This document shows positions 12,501 to 24,096 of a DNA stretch of 64,000 nt, piece after piece. Location of the stretch: contig WARS01000015.1 of NCBI GenBank assembly GCA_008933995.1, positions 2,602,501 through 2,666,500 on the forward strand, given 5' to 3'. Numbering within the stretch: the stretch's first letter is position 1; each line of letters begins with the position of its first letter. The notes under the pieces were generated by a model. That model worked only from the letters and a program-made list of their open reading frames with translations. It was not told the DNA's origin and searched no databases. The DNA comes from Datnioides undecimradiatus. Its lineage: Eukaryota; Chordata; Actinopteri; Lobotiformes; Datnioididae. Position numbers and translations under genes: made by a program.

Positions 12501-13745
12501 ATCCCACCAAGTTTTACAGGTAGGTGTGTTTTTATATATGATGATGTGACTGTATGACTGTGCAGTAACTCTCTCCTCCTCTAACTTCAAACCTTTCACT
12601 TTCTTTAGCTGAAAAATGAAGAAGAGGAGGACGAGGAGAGGAAGAATAGTAGAGTTAGTCAGGAGAGACAGAGAACTCTGGACAGACTACGCACTTTCAA
12701 GCAGGCACGTGCCTTCATTTAATGTAAATATCTCATTTATAACATTTGAATTTGTTTCTTGATGGCCGACTGACTTCTGTTTCTGTATGTGTCTTTCTCT
12801 AGCGGTACCCAGGTCAGGTGATTCTGAAGTCAACTCGGCTGCGCGTGTCCCACGCCAGAAGAAGAGACCGTGGAAGGAGCATCGAAATGAGTAGCGTGAG
12901 TGAGAAGGAGGAGTGTATGGACCAGATTCAGGGCCAGCCGCTGTATCTCAGTACCAGTGTGCAGACGGATCCCAGCCCCAGCTCCACACTCACTACTCAG
13001 CCAGTCACAGCCCTCACGGCATCACTTCCTCCGCTGCCTGTGCCCAGTCCTGCAGACTCCTCTTGCTCCCCCTGCTCCCTGTCCTCACTACTGGCATCCC
13101 CCATCTCTCCTCCTCCCCCACCTCCCCCACCACCTCCTTTGCCAACAAAGGAGGAGTTATCACCTACTGGTAGCCCGGGTCGGCATGGGCAGAGGGTCGA
13201 GGGGAGGAGTTCAGCAGCAGAAGAGCTCGCCCTCTCCCCACTTGGTCCCTTTATCCCTCGCTTCTTTGACAGCAGCCAATTGGTGAGCGCCCGGAAAAAG
13301 CTGAGGAAGATTCCAGAGTTTGACTCCCACAGCAGAAGAGGTACTGCACCCATTTAGCTCAGTGGAATAGGCATATTAGGTCAGCTAGTTACAGTGAACA
13401 GTCACAGTTTGTTTTCCTCTTTCCTTCCTGTATGCAGTGAGCTCACCCATGGATGAGGTGCTTGCCTCCCTGAAAAGAGGCAGCTTCCACCTGAGGAAGG
13501 TCGACCAGCGGCCCCTGCCTCCTGCCAAGGGTGACGATGACCCCAACAGCATCCTGGTACAGATTCGCAAAGGGGTCAAACTTAGGCGTGTCCCCAGGAA
13601 AGAGAGAAAGGATCAGGGAGAGTTCCCGGCCTCCACCGATCCCCTGACCAGGAGCATCCACGAGGCACTGCGTCGTATCAAGGAAGCTTCACCAGAGTCA
13701 GACTCGGATGAGGACGGGCTGGCCGGACCCGACTGGGACAGCTAG
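1713..13745 (+). CDS. jmy: Junction-mediating and regulatory protein (JMY)
   Basis: JMY is a p300/p53 cofactor and a WASP-family actin nucleator that activates Arp2/3 and also nucleates directly; it shuttles between nucleus and cytoplasm. Coding exons: 1713-2543, 5725-5898, 10118-10268, 10895-11064, 11172-11337, 11513-11682, 12436-12519, 12609-12704, 12803-13340, 13438-13745. They join in phase to about 895 aa (human 988, from memory). Start MSFTMEDNLES matches the family; the in-frame extension upstream to 1650 has no ATG. Domains: conserved N-terminal region (1-280), coiled-coil region (about 280-610), ten-proline run (about 720-730), three WH2 motifs (about 768-790, 797-816, 828-846), then connector and acidic tail ending in DWDS. 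The intron after exon 8 starts with GC instead of GT. The insert between the N-terminal block and FSFQDLR is shorter than in mammals. Confidence 0.96.
3478..3514. repeat. (CA)n microsatellite, jmy intron 1
   Basis: Uninterrupted CA dinucleotides, about 18 units. Confidence 0.95.
3720..3950 (+). mobile_element. Decayed partial copy of a TTAA MITE family
   Basis: The stretch from acaaacatggcagcacaac to ttctgccaatag and its right end resemble the internal and right-end sequence of a non-autonomous DNA transposon that I recall as widespread in teleosts; a fuller copy lies at 48280-48650. The left terminal repeat is not visible and the right one is degraded. The call rests on memory of the family and a weak match to the second copy. 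Confidence 0.4.
7748..7751 (-). terminator. Pol III T-run terminator of tRNA-Gln
   Basis: Four adenines on the plus strand give TTTT on the tRNA strand, 5 nt past the 3' end of the tRNA. Confidence 0.8.
7757..7828 (-). tRNA. tRNA-Gln (CTG)
   Basis: Read on the minus strand, the 72-nt sequence folds as a standard cloverleaf: acceptor GGTTCCA pairs with TGGGACC (one T-G wobble), anticodon stem CTGGA/TCCAG with loop CTCTGAA (anticodon CTG at 7793-7795), and a T arm containing GTTCAAATC, which is also the B box. There is no intron. It lies antisense inside jmy intron 2, and a TTTT terminator follows 5 nt beyond the discriminator base. The clean stems and terminator argue for a working pol III gene and against a SINE remnant. 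Confidence 0.95.
12803..13745 (+). CDS. jmy: jmy exons 9-10: poly-Pro, WH2 x3 and CA actin module
   Basis: Exon 9 (12803-13340) opens with RYPGQVILKSTRLR and carries a Ser/Pro/Thr-rich stretch, ten consecutive prolines (about 13118-13148, expected profilin binding) and the first WH2 (FDSSQLVSARKKLRK). Exon 10 (13438-13745) carries the second WH2 (MDEVLASLKRGSFHLRKV), the third (NSILVQIRKGVKLRRV) and the connector-acidic segment PLTRSIHEALRRIKEASPES, then an acidic end with the terminal Trp expected to contact Arp2/3. The phase-1 junction joins G to TG to give Val, as in the mammalian protein. The actin-nucleating end therefore looks intact. Confidence 0.95.
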
Positions 13746-16508
13746 TGTTCAAGCATCTGAGACGCAACAATTAATACACATACAGATGCCTGCACCCTCT
13801 GGCACTGCACACACTGCACAGTACTGCACTGGAAAGTGCCGTGCTGTGCTGTACACACACGCACAGACACATACACACAATTAATCATCCATTCACACTC
13901 AAGCACACACAGCCCAGTCACACATGTACCTAGTGACTAAGCCCGGGTGTGAATCGTACCGAATATCACCAACTCACCGAATGCTCCAAAGGTCTATGGT
14001 CAGCGTGGCCATTTGTTTTTCACACTACACCCACTTTTTTACATTTTGACATTATTTATGTTTTTATTTCTACTTTATGTCACTGTGGTTTTATTTCTGT
14101 ACTGTGATCAGATTGTAATGATGCCATGTTTGTTTTTATTTTATTTTTTTTTTTTTTGAGTTGCTCTATTGAAAACCTCTGCACTGGCCCTTTGCGGCTA
14201 CATTAACATTCAGAAACAGCACATAACACATTTTGCACCAGCACACTGCACTGATATGGAAATCTATTAGTGCTGTGAGGTGTGTGATTTTCTTCTTTTT
14301 CCACTCGCTCCAAAGCATTAGTAATGAGAAACTATAACTGTAACAAATATATATGTAATGTATATGATTGATGATTTCGGGTCGTGTGGGATGTTGAGAG
14401 TTGAACTGGATATGTTAGTCCAGTTTGTAAACCATAAGACCATCTAACCTCACCTCTGCTGACACTCTTCTCTATTTTTACTCAACCAGTGTACTATGAC
14501 TGAGCCACACTATGCCGCACAGCTGGTTTTGTCCCGACACATGTGGGTGTGGTTGTGTCGGACAGTATAAGGACCACTGCTTATCTAATCTGACACTGTA
14601 CAAAGACTGCAAATCCTTTAGGCTGTCAGACCAGATTCGCGCCCCTCCCCCGCTCTTGTCCTCTTCCGGCCTTCACCACCCCCAACTCTCACCCCCTCTC
14701 TGGGTGAGGGAATATGTATCGACCCATCTGTTCGACTGCAGCATATGGCCAGGCTGGTGGGAGATATGTAGAGTCACCAAAGGTTTATCATTTGGTGCCA
14801 CATCTCAACAACATCTCAGTGCAGAAGCTGGTCGCTCAGAGTAGGACAGGATAAGATGAGGGGTCATCGGCGGAGCTGCAGAGTTTCTTTAGAGGGGTGG
14901 AGGTCATAGGTAGTACTCTTTGCAAAGCGTGGGGAGACTTGGTTGGTGATTCCCGAACTTCGTATGTGGGTTAGTCACGGCAGAGCTGTGAAACCAGTCG
15001 CGCTTGTTTGAATGATGGATGGTTTGTGGGAAGCTACAGTCTCTCAGCGCTGCAGGGAGTCAGTGTGGGCTGTGGAGCAGGCGCTCGTGATTGATGCGGT
15101 TTCTCCTGCCATCTTATTCACTTTCTCTCCTCTCCTCTATTGCATCTTTTCTAATTTCTCTCTCTGCACTCTGTGGGCAGAGGCACACAGTAGGTGGCCT
15201 GTTACTCACAGGGTTGGAAGTGAAAACATGCTCATGCACACATGGACTCGTGCACTAAACTCACAGCCAACATGTGCAGAAACATTTTAGTGGCAAAGTG
15301 AGTCCAAAGCCTCCACTCAAGTCTTTGTTTTTAGAAAACGTTTCAAGCACTGTCATCATACATAGTACAATTTCTGAATCACTTTATCTGTACAACAACT
15401 TTTAGTTTGTTTTTCTAATCACTGGTGAAACATTATATCTGTAGTAGATAAGTTTAAAAATCACTGAATAACATGTGAAATTGGACCTACAGGAGTTTGA
15501 TGGAAGGACAGCATGAGAGGGCCAGTGGGACGCTTAGCAGCACAGAAATTCACACAAACACACATGTTAACATGAAGCAACGAGATGTGGATTCGTAATC
15601 TAAGCTCTGAATCTGGAACAAACCTCATCATGCACTGTCTTAAACAGCTTTGATGCAAAGATTTGTGCTTTTCCTCTTCTCGTGTCGAAAGCCATTCGCG
15701 GATTAGCACCGAGGAGGCACTGATGTAGAGAGGAACCAGTATGTAAGTTTATGTCACATTATACAGCTTGAAAGTAGCTCGGCGCCGAAGAGAGTTTATG
15801 ATTTCCCTGGCAAAGCAAACCTGAGGCACTTTTACATGTCTTCTGTCACCGTCAGCACATTGTTCTTCCATGGTACCCTCATCATGTAGCATGAGACAGC
15901 TAACGTAAACCTAACCCAGACCTTATCTGACGTCACTATAGCTGACCAGGGCAGAGTCTCCCAAAAGATCTTACCGCAAAGGTTTACGTTGCTCCGCTAA
16001 AAAACAAACAACGTGCTTAAAACTTTTGGGGAACTGGGCTCAGAATCGGACACATCTGCCATGAATCAGCTTATCTATCACCTGACTAACATTACAAACA
16101 CACTGTTACATGTTTTACACTGATCTATAAATAATCTTGACTCAGCTTGTCTGTCAGCTAACTGTAATTTTACAGTGCTTTTGTTTTTTTGTATCCCATT
16201 TTCCAAAGCATATTCAGCCAAATCGTTTCGTGATGTGTTTGCTTCTGAACATTTCCTGCGTAGCCCTGTAGTCCACACAGGCTGACTATATGACCCGCTG
16301 TCTGAACATGCCAGTCAGTCGCTTGACAAGTGCAATATCAATATAGAGAAATAAAAAAGGGATGAAACAAGTTCACGGTTGAAAATGAGTTCAGATTGAT
16401 TGCCTAAAACAACAGACTTATTAAAAGTTGCAGTTGTTTTTACACATTAGCGTGTAGACATACTGTTGTACCAAGAATACCTTTTTGCCTTTAGTCCTAC
16501 CATTTTCA

Positions 16509-16514
16509 TTTATT
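16509..16514 (-). terminator. homer1: Candidate homer1 poly(A) signal AATAAA
   Basis: The plus strand reads tttatt. It is about 2.75 kb past the homer1 stop and close to the last candidate jmy signal on the other strand. Confidence 0.35.
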
Positions 16515-16557
16515 CATACCTTTTTTTTTTAAATTTACAACCTTGCCCCTGCATTTG

Positions 16558-16563
16558 AATAAA
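16558..16563 (+). terminator. jmy: Candidate jmy poly(A) signal AATAAA
   Basis: This is the last plus-strand AATAAA before the homer1 3' UTR. A second candidate is 16350-16355. The opposing homer1 signal (16509-16514) lies only 44 bp away. Confidence 0.35.
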
Positions 16564-18006
16564 ACCTCGTGAAGCAAATTGTGAGATCGTCTGTTTCACT
16601 GTCGAATAGTTTGGTTAGTAATGTGTCTTTAAAAACAGCAAAAACCAAAAGGAACAAAAGCGAACTGCACACACTGAATTCTGCGGTCACTGTATTTGAA
16701 TATAAAACATAGCATTTCTCAGTTCACAGAGGTGTGTTCTCAGCCTGGTAGGGCTGTTTGAATTCAACAAAGAATTTAGTTTGGCTGAAGCACCAACAGG
16801 TGTGTCTCCTGATCGTTTTTCATCAGCATTTGGTAAATCCTTTCACCTGCAAAACACACACGTCTCACCAATCTATGAACATCATTAGCCTGAGGTACCT
16901 CTTTAATATCATGAGTTCAAAATTACTTTAAATAGTCAAAAATATTGCCAGTCTTCTCATACCTCTAAATACAATAATAATACCTACATTTAAATACCAT
17001 AAGTTACAAAACAGGAGAATGAAAAGCTTCTTATCCACTACTGTACAAAGGCATTCATTAACAATAGCATTAATATCAAGGTATTCCACCATCTCATGTC
17101 ATTCGACTGTCAAAGTTAAACCAGAAAGGAAAAAAACAAAGTGTAACATTTCCCTTCACATGGGTCTTATTCCAGTGTATTAACCTGTGTTAGCTAACTA
17201 TAGTAGTTTAAGTACAGAATTATGCTGTGCTAGTGTTTAATGCAAATCCCTTGATACATGATGTAGTTAAACAGTGTAAAAACACAGTGCAAACGGGGTG
17301 CTCAATTAATAAGGTTAGATAAGCAGCAATTCGTGTGGCTATATAGCTTTTTAGAAATTCTAGAGATTTTAAAGAAATTAATTTTAAGATGCAGTTTTGG
17401 GGATTTTACTGGTACAGGAGCTGCTTCATAGGTGCATGTTTTGGTACAGCACGTTCAACACTATGTGTTTACATTGTGTTGTTACGCTTTTTAGGTATAT
17501 ATTTAAGAGGTTTTCATTGTTTCCCTACAGACTAGATACTCTATTATAACTATGCAAATGCTTTTTCCATGGGTTAATACACAACAATAAGCCACTGCAG
17601 GGTGTTACTGCATTTGAGTGAACCATCCATTCATTTACAATGCTGTCATGAGTACAAAGTTGTCTTATACAGTTCTATTATTATATCTTCAGTGTTATAT
17701 CCTGTGTAAAAAAAGAATAGAAACTGAGTACCGTTCTGTATTCACCCACGAGGAGTGAAAATCTGTGGCCAGCTTCACTGAGGGTGGAGATTTCCCAACA
17801 CATAGATGACACTCTGTAAGCCCTTCACAATGCACTACTTCGTCCAGACAGGGCTGCCACACAGGTTCGCGGTCAACAGTAGTACACTTTCTGTCGGACA
17901 GGGGGGGATCAGCTGAGTTGCATTTGATTTATCTGCATGAGTCCACTGAGTAGAGTACCTGATAGAGTTAGATAGAGGTGTCGTATAGAGCCTGTCTGGT
18001 ATTGCT

Positions 18007-18008
<2 letters not shown>

Positions 18009-18045
<37 letters not shown>

Positions 18046-18083
18046 CCTTGGTGTCCTTAAACAGGGTCTTTCTCTCACAGCAC

Positions 18084-18128
<45 letters not shown>
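18009..18128. repeat. Facing (TG)n and (CA)n tracts
   Basis: A TG tract (18009-18043) is followed after 42 bp of unique sequence by a CA tract (18086-18128). The two are complementary in one strand, so the homer1 3' UTR transcript could fold into a stem of roughly 35 bp with a 42-nt loop. Confidence 0.9.
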
Positions 18129-18130
<2 letters not shown>

Positions 18131-18606
18131 ATTATATACAAACATGTGTCCACGTACAGTATATGTGCTTTGAAGGCACACGCTATGTCAAAGGTCAGGC
18201 CTTGTTTTGGGGGAACACACACCACACTGAGTTTGGCAGGAAGACAGGTCAGTTGTCTGTGACGGTGGAAGCAGTCTGGATACAGGAATTCTCATGTCAG
18301 ATCTAACCCGGGCACTCGCCCACTAAAATTTCTGTGTGGCATGAACAATGCCTCTGGAAGATTCAAATCTTATCTATCATGTAGGATTTTAAATAGGCTG
18401 TGAATATATAGCAGTCACTGATTTCTGCTGGAGAAGTAAAGCAAACTTCATTTCCCAGCAGCCCTGTGTGTCCAGACTGGGGAGCAGCACTGTTGTCATC
18501 CCAGGCCAATAGGTAAGACTGTCCTTTAATTCTCTGTTTCAGTGACACTCCGCTGGCAGCCCGAGCTCAAACATGGAACTGTTTCTCTCCTCAGCACTTC
18601 TCTGTA

Positions 18607-18645
18607 CAGTAAGTCACTTTGGATCAAAGCATCTGCTAGTTAGAG
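18607..18645 (+). mobile_element. SINE/LINE-L2-type tail remnant
   Basis: The motif agtaagtcactttggatcaa followed by agcatctgctag closely resembles the conserved 3' tail shared by many fish SINEs and L2-like LINEs, as I recall it. No tRNA-like head is evident upstream, so this is probably a truncated copy. Confidence 0.45.
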
Positions 18646-18762
18646 GACGATATTTTGGGGGGATTTGGCAGCTTTGGCGCAGTTCTCTGAGTCTTAACAG
18701 CAATTATTTCCACATGACTTTCAACATTCCCCTTGGGGGGCAGTTTAGAGAGGAAGAAAAGG

Positions 18763-18804
18763 GGTGTGTGTGTGGGTGTGTGTGTGTGTGTGTGTGTGCG
18801 TGTG
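18763..18804. repeat. Imperfect (TG)n microsatellite
   Basis: TG dinucleotides with a few interruptions, within the inferred homer1 3' UTR. Confidence 0.85.
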
Positions 18805-19261
18805 ATGTTGTTGTGATGCTGCAAGCTGTGCTGCAGCTTTCCCAGACAAACAGCAGATGGCACTGAGGCACAGTTCTCAAGTTAACTCTTTGCGAGTGCT
18901 GGGTGGGTGGGTTCAGGGGGCAGTTTCAATGTGCCGTGACAGGCATCTCTTCAACTGGGGAGATCAATTCAACCGAGGTTACGCCTACACCAGCCAATCA
19001 GAAGGCAAGATGAGGTAGTCCCTGTGTTGTTTTGAACTACAGGATTTCCTGCGGTTGGTTGTAGCTTGATGCCTGCAAGGTAAAAATGGAGAGTTAGCTG
19101 CCCTTTTTGAGAAAAATCAGAATTGGGCAGTGTAGTGTCTCAATTTTCATGTGTGTGGGAAGTAGTAGGAAGGTGTGACATGGTGAGTGGGATTGGTGTA
19201 GGTGACTTAGAGGAGTAAATTATCATATGGCTCTGTCTGTGGGGATTAGGCAGCTCCATCT

Positions 19262-19746
19262 CTAGCTGGCCTCCTCTATGAGTCGGGCCAAGGTGTCTCT
19301 GAGCTCCGTCAGCTCAAAGATCTTGCCGTCCAGCAGCTCCAGCAGCGTCCGCAGGCTCTTCCTGAAATTCTCCTGCTCCTCCTGGTTCTCCTCCAGCCGC
19401 TGCTCAGCCCCCGCAAGCTGCTCCTCCAGCACCCGACTGCGCAGCTCCGTCTCCTGGAGAAGGACATATTGTTTGCAGGTTTGTGACATTAGCGGGTAAA
19501 TAAAAACAGAGGACGCACTGATACTTTGGTGACCAATCATATGCGCGATACATAGTCCTCTCACTCACCTCAAGTTTCTGGGTTAGGGTGTCTTTCTGCT
19601 CCATCAGGTCATTCATGTTTTCCAATTCCTCTTTCAACTTTTCCATTTCCTGGAGGCCATAAAAATAGATTAAAAGGCTGTGTTGCATGAACATAGGGTG
19701 TTTGTGCATGAGCCATTACATTTCAGCAAAGGCATTCCAACCTATG

Positions 19747-19834
<88 letters not shown>

Positions 19835-20317
19835 CTTCCTTATCCCTTAGTGTAGTCTCCAATTCCTCTATGGTTTGGTTGAGTTCAGTCTTCTGGGATT
19901 TGATCACTGGGGTTTGGTTGCTCTGGCACTCGAGCTCTGTCACCTAAAAAAGGACAACACGGAGATCAAGATTTAATGATTTACTGATCTTAACCTATCT
20001 TTAATTTCCAGACGACCTCTTCTTTACTCGCCCTCCTGCCAAAACTAATGTTTCCTCCCCGCTTTTTTCTGCCACCCTCTCATCTTGACTTCACACCACT
20101 ACTCCTATTTGAATCGAATGAATTAATCACAAGCAAGCAAGCCCGTCTTTCATCCCTCACCCGTTTGTGTAGTCTCTCGGCCTCCTCCTGGTAGGCGGCC
20201 AGTTGTTGTTTCCACTGTTTGACGTTGGCTGTGGACTCCAGCAGAGCTGCCGTTAGCTTCGCATTGTTCCCCTTTAGTGCCTCCAGCTCAGCCTCCCAGT
20301 GTTTTGTCATGGCGGGA
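19262..20317 (-). CDS. homer1: homer1 exons 6-9: C-terminal coiled coil
   Basis: Exon 6 begins at the split Ser and reads [19 protein letters not shown], the conserved start of the Homer coiled coil. Exon 7 (37 codons) and exon 8 (27 codons) are nearly pure heptad-like Glu/Leu/Lys sequence. Exon 9 ends in [19 protein letters not shown], the conserved tetramerising end. The donor of exon 7 runs straight into a long TG repeat on the transcribed strand. Confidence 0.96.
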
Positions 20318-23300
20318 CTGCGAAAAACAGAAACATGGGTTATTTTACCACAGCAGTAACATAAAATAAGTGCTAATGTTTTCATGTTTTGTGTGTATGC
20401 TGTGGATTGTCTATTTATTTATTTAAATCTGGAAAATTTAAGATTATTATTGATAAGTGATTTTCAGTTTCTTTGGGTGTTGTTGCCTATTTAACTGACA
20501 TTTTGAAGGTAAAACCCAGGTCCCTAAGACCCCTCTGGCCTCTGTGCCTGTGTCCAGTAGGCCCATTCAATAATCCCCACATGCATCCTTGCAGTGGTGC
20601 AATTGCTTTTGCTCCAGCACTGAAAGCTGACAAAGGCTGCAGCGGGCACTCAAGTTGGAGGTCAACACTTCCTGGCCGGAAACTGTGAAAGCAGCTGTCT
20701 GCCACATGAGTTGTAATCTGAGATTATATCCTCAGACTGGCTGGAGCCTAATCTGGTCCAGCTACTCACAGTTGAGAAGATGAGATGAGAGATAAGAGAG
20801 CAGTGATTGAATCTGCTTGAATTTCAGGATTCAGGGGTAAGTGTGGGAGAAAGAGGCTGGTAGGAAAAAAAATCTTGCCTATGGAGTGGGGTGTGTGGGG
20901 GGGTCACAGTCGATAGTTCAGAGTTGAAGTGTAATATTAGATATATGAATAAGATTAACTTTCCTGAGGGAAAATGCTTCCACTGTACATCTCCCCCATT
21001 AGGTACGAGCACTGCAGGCATCTCTTAAGATTTACACAATGCCCACTCCCTGTCTCTCACATAATGTCTGACTTGGGCAGGAGAATGTATGAGACCTAAA
21101 CGTTGTCGAGTACCGACATCGAGTCGAGCTCCTTTGAAAAGGAGCTCCTACTCCCACATACTTCACAGTAATTCCTCGCAGCGGTAGAAACACACACGCA
21201 GAAAAACACAAAAGAAGCTTAGCTCACTCAAGGAGTGAAGAGGGTCTGTGTATGACCCATAACAATGTTGTTTTCAGTTTTGTTCCGCCCCCTCACTGAC
21301 ACACACACATATATATGCTCACACACTGCAGCAGTACTCCACTATGCCATAACACCCACTCTATGAAGTATAAAATAGAGAAAGCCCAGATCTAATTCAC
21401 TCAGGACTCCCACGGCGCCTTCAGTTCTTACACAACAGCCACCCCCTCTGTGAGTCCAAGTGTGTCTGCGTGTGTGACGCATAGGAGGGAGACGACACAT
21501 CCTACACATGCACATACCAACTGACACACAACCACTCACGAACACGTACACACATGGAGCGATGCTGTCACCAAAGCACGCAGCCCCGCCAATGTATAAA
21601 CCCCACACAGAAGCTCGGAGAGCAGGAGAGCAAGCGAGACGTCAAGATGTGAAGATGGAGACAGAAGGAGAAAGCACAGGAGAGCGATGGAGGGAGAATT
21701 AGAGGAGAGAGGAATAGTGCAACATGACACTGGTGTTTGTCTTCGTTAAATGAGCCTGGCTGAAAGGTTTCAGGAGGGCACCTGTGCACAATTCTGGCTG
21801 AGGACAGCAGAGCAGAGCTGAAGGCGTGTGAGACACATGGAGGGTAAGTTAGCTGCTGCTGTGTCACTTAACTGCTGATTGTAAAGATGTTGTGAGCATG
21901 TACACAATATTAATATCTGTATAAATGTCTTTTGTATTTTAATAGCTAATGATATTTTTTTAGTCGCTGATCCTTATGTAATTTTGTTATAATTCTATTT
22001 TTAGTCATACAAGAGCCAATTGTGTGAGGGTGAACTGGAAAAGCAATAATGTTTGTGCTGGCTCCAAACTTTTTTTCTTTTACACTTTTCCCCAAAATAT
22101 GTATTCAATATTTTGTAAAATTGTGTCTGTGGGACAGGAGATTGCATTAATGTTTGAGTTTATCTGTGTTCATCTGTTTGATGTTAACAATATTCTGCCA
22201 AGTAAAACAGAACATGTCATGACAAGAGACAGCACAGGACCAGATTTCAGATGAATTCTTTATTGCATTTTATTTTGTTTTAATTGGTTTTTTTTAATGT
22301 ACTTGTCTTTTCAATTTAATACTGACTGTTTTTTGGGGGTTTGGTTAATTTTGTACACACTGCCAATGCAACAAGAATAAAACATCAACACTCTGTTTTG
22401 TGTTTCATTACTTTACAATGTTCGGTAAATTTCTCCTCCCAGGATCAATAAAACTACCAAACACAAAACATAAACTTGTGTGTCACTGGAGGGTTTCTAC
22501 AGCCCTCTCGTGTTTCTGTCGTGTCCTGACCGCTGTGCGTTGTCAGGTAGGTTCTTCCTCCTCACACAGCACTTCAAGAAGCAGGGAGCCAGAGCAGTTG
22601 CCATGGCAGCACTGGAGGAACGGAGGCACTCATATGGCACCCTGACGTACAACATCGGCACGTCTCCGTTCACACAAGCCTACCGCGAAACCCACCGAGA
22701 GACGCCTACATCCTCTAACACTAGAAGACCATTCACATGCAGCCAAGACAGTCCCAAAAAAGGTCGTCCAATATTCAGAAACCCATTGAAAACAACTCCA
22801 CCGCAGTCCTGCCAAAAACGCCTACATCCTTCAATATAAAAAACCCTCTCACAGCCCGGCATACAGCTGGGTCTCATCCTCCTCTATCTTCCCCTGCCCT
22901 CCGCACCCACACATACCTGCCTACACAGCCCCGCTAAGCAGCAGCGTGGTGTGTATGTCATCATCATCTAATTCCAGACACATGGCAGAGAGACAAACCA
23001 AGACCATCACAGAGGTCTGGTGCAAAAACACAGCAAACACCTGTGAGTGCAGGTGTATTTCTATACATGGGTTTGATACCTCACCAAGTATTATATAAGG
23101 AAACAAATCCATAATTCATAATAGACACTTTATTGTGTTGTTTTGGCTATTAAAACAACTGCATGCTTATGCAGCATTACACATAGGAACAGAAAATATA
23201 TTTTTACTGCAGTTTGAAGTGCATGAGAGGCTGATGGAGCTACTGTAAAATGCAAGATGGTGCACACAGCAGATATTAAAATGAGGAAGAATTAAAAAGG

Positions 23301-24052
23301 GAAGAAGACAGAAAAAGAGAGGGTTGTGTCAATAATGCTATATGTTACGATCCCAGCATCTCCCCTCTCTGCATACACCACTGAGAAAATGTGAGACCGA
23401 GGTTTGGTTGTTACGTCCATGTTTGCCATTGCGAATGCTGAGAGTCGACCCCGTCTCCCACGCATGCAGCATTAATAGACACATCAGCAGCAATGCTGCA
23501 GCAGGCAGTGGGTGTCCTCTCTACATTCCGCTCTCAATGCACACTCAGATCTGTGCAGCCTTACAGAGTTCATGATGTAGCGGTATGGATTTCTAAGTAT
23601 TTGCACTTGAGCTTGTCACAGACTTTAACACGCTAATAAAAATACCTCACGCTCAAAAGATCTCTACAATGATCTTTGAAATATCAGAAAAATACTTCAA
23701 GTCTCCCCTCAGACACTCATGATTTAGCAAAAAAAAAGAATGATAATACATTAAGCAATTGATTGATATCTTTAATTAATACGAATGGCAGCCAGCGAAA
23801 TAATGAAATGAGTAGCACAAGATTACAGAGGTTTTACAAATGAAGACCCGTGAGTACAGTAGACTACAGGTGACAGTGGATAAGAGGAACATTTCCTCTC
23901 CTGAGAAAAAAACACTTCACTCACTCAAATGACTCAAACCGATTGTCCATGCCCTCCTGTTCAGTTTATTTATTGTAGTCAGTGTGTGCAGTTGGTGGCT
24001 GTTTAGGTAGCAGTGACTCATGCACAGACTTTATACAATGCAACTCTCTCTC

Positions 24053-24096
<44 letters not shown>

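Larger units (their letters stand above)
13746..16563 (+). other. jmy: jmy 3' UTR, inferred
   Basis: No coding exon is visible between the jmy stop and the homer1 3' UTR. Plus-strand AATAAA hexamers occur at 16350-16355 and 16558-16563. The second is followed by GT-rich sequence and would give a 3' UTR of about 2.8 kb. An earlier, non-canonical poly(A) site cannot be excluded. Confidence 0.4.
16490..19261 (-). other. homer1: homer1 3' UTR, inferred
   Basis: Sequence following the homer1 stop (19262-19264) on the minus strand has no further exon and reaches a minus-strand AATAAA at 16509-16514. Mammalian Homer1 long forms also have long 3' UTRs. It holds a TG tract and a CA tract facing each other (18009-18128), a SINE tail and a second TG tract (18763-18804). 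Confidence 0.4.

Noticed and set aside
12900-13353. Long alternative-frame and antisense ORFs over jmy exon 9
   Set aside because: They overlap the confirmed jmy frame and come from the low-complexity Pro/Ser codons.
17909-18262. ORFs made of alternating Cys-Val or His-Thr
   Set aside because: Translations of TG/CA microsatellites, here and at 3480, 19750, 33500 and elsewhere.
22480-22839. 119-codon plus-strand ORF in homer1 intron 5
   Set aside because: It reads like protein ([19 protein letters not shown]), but it has no recognised family, no clear splice borders and low-complexity Thr/Pro at the end. It is not called, though a blastp would be worthwhile.
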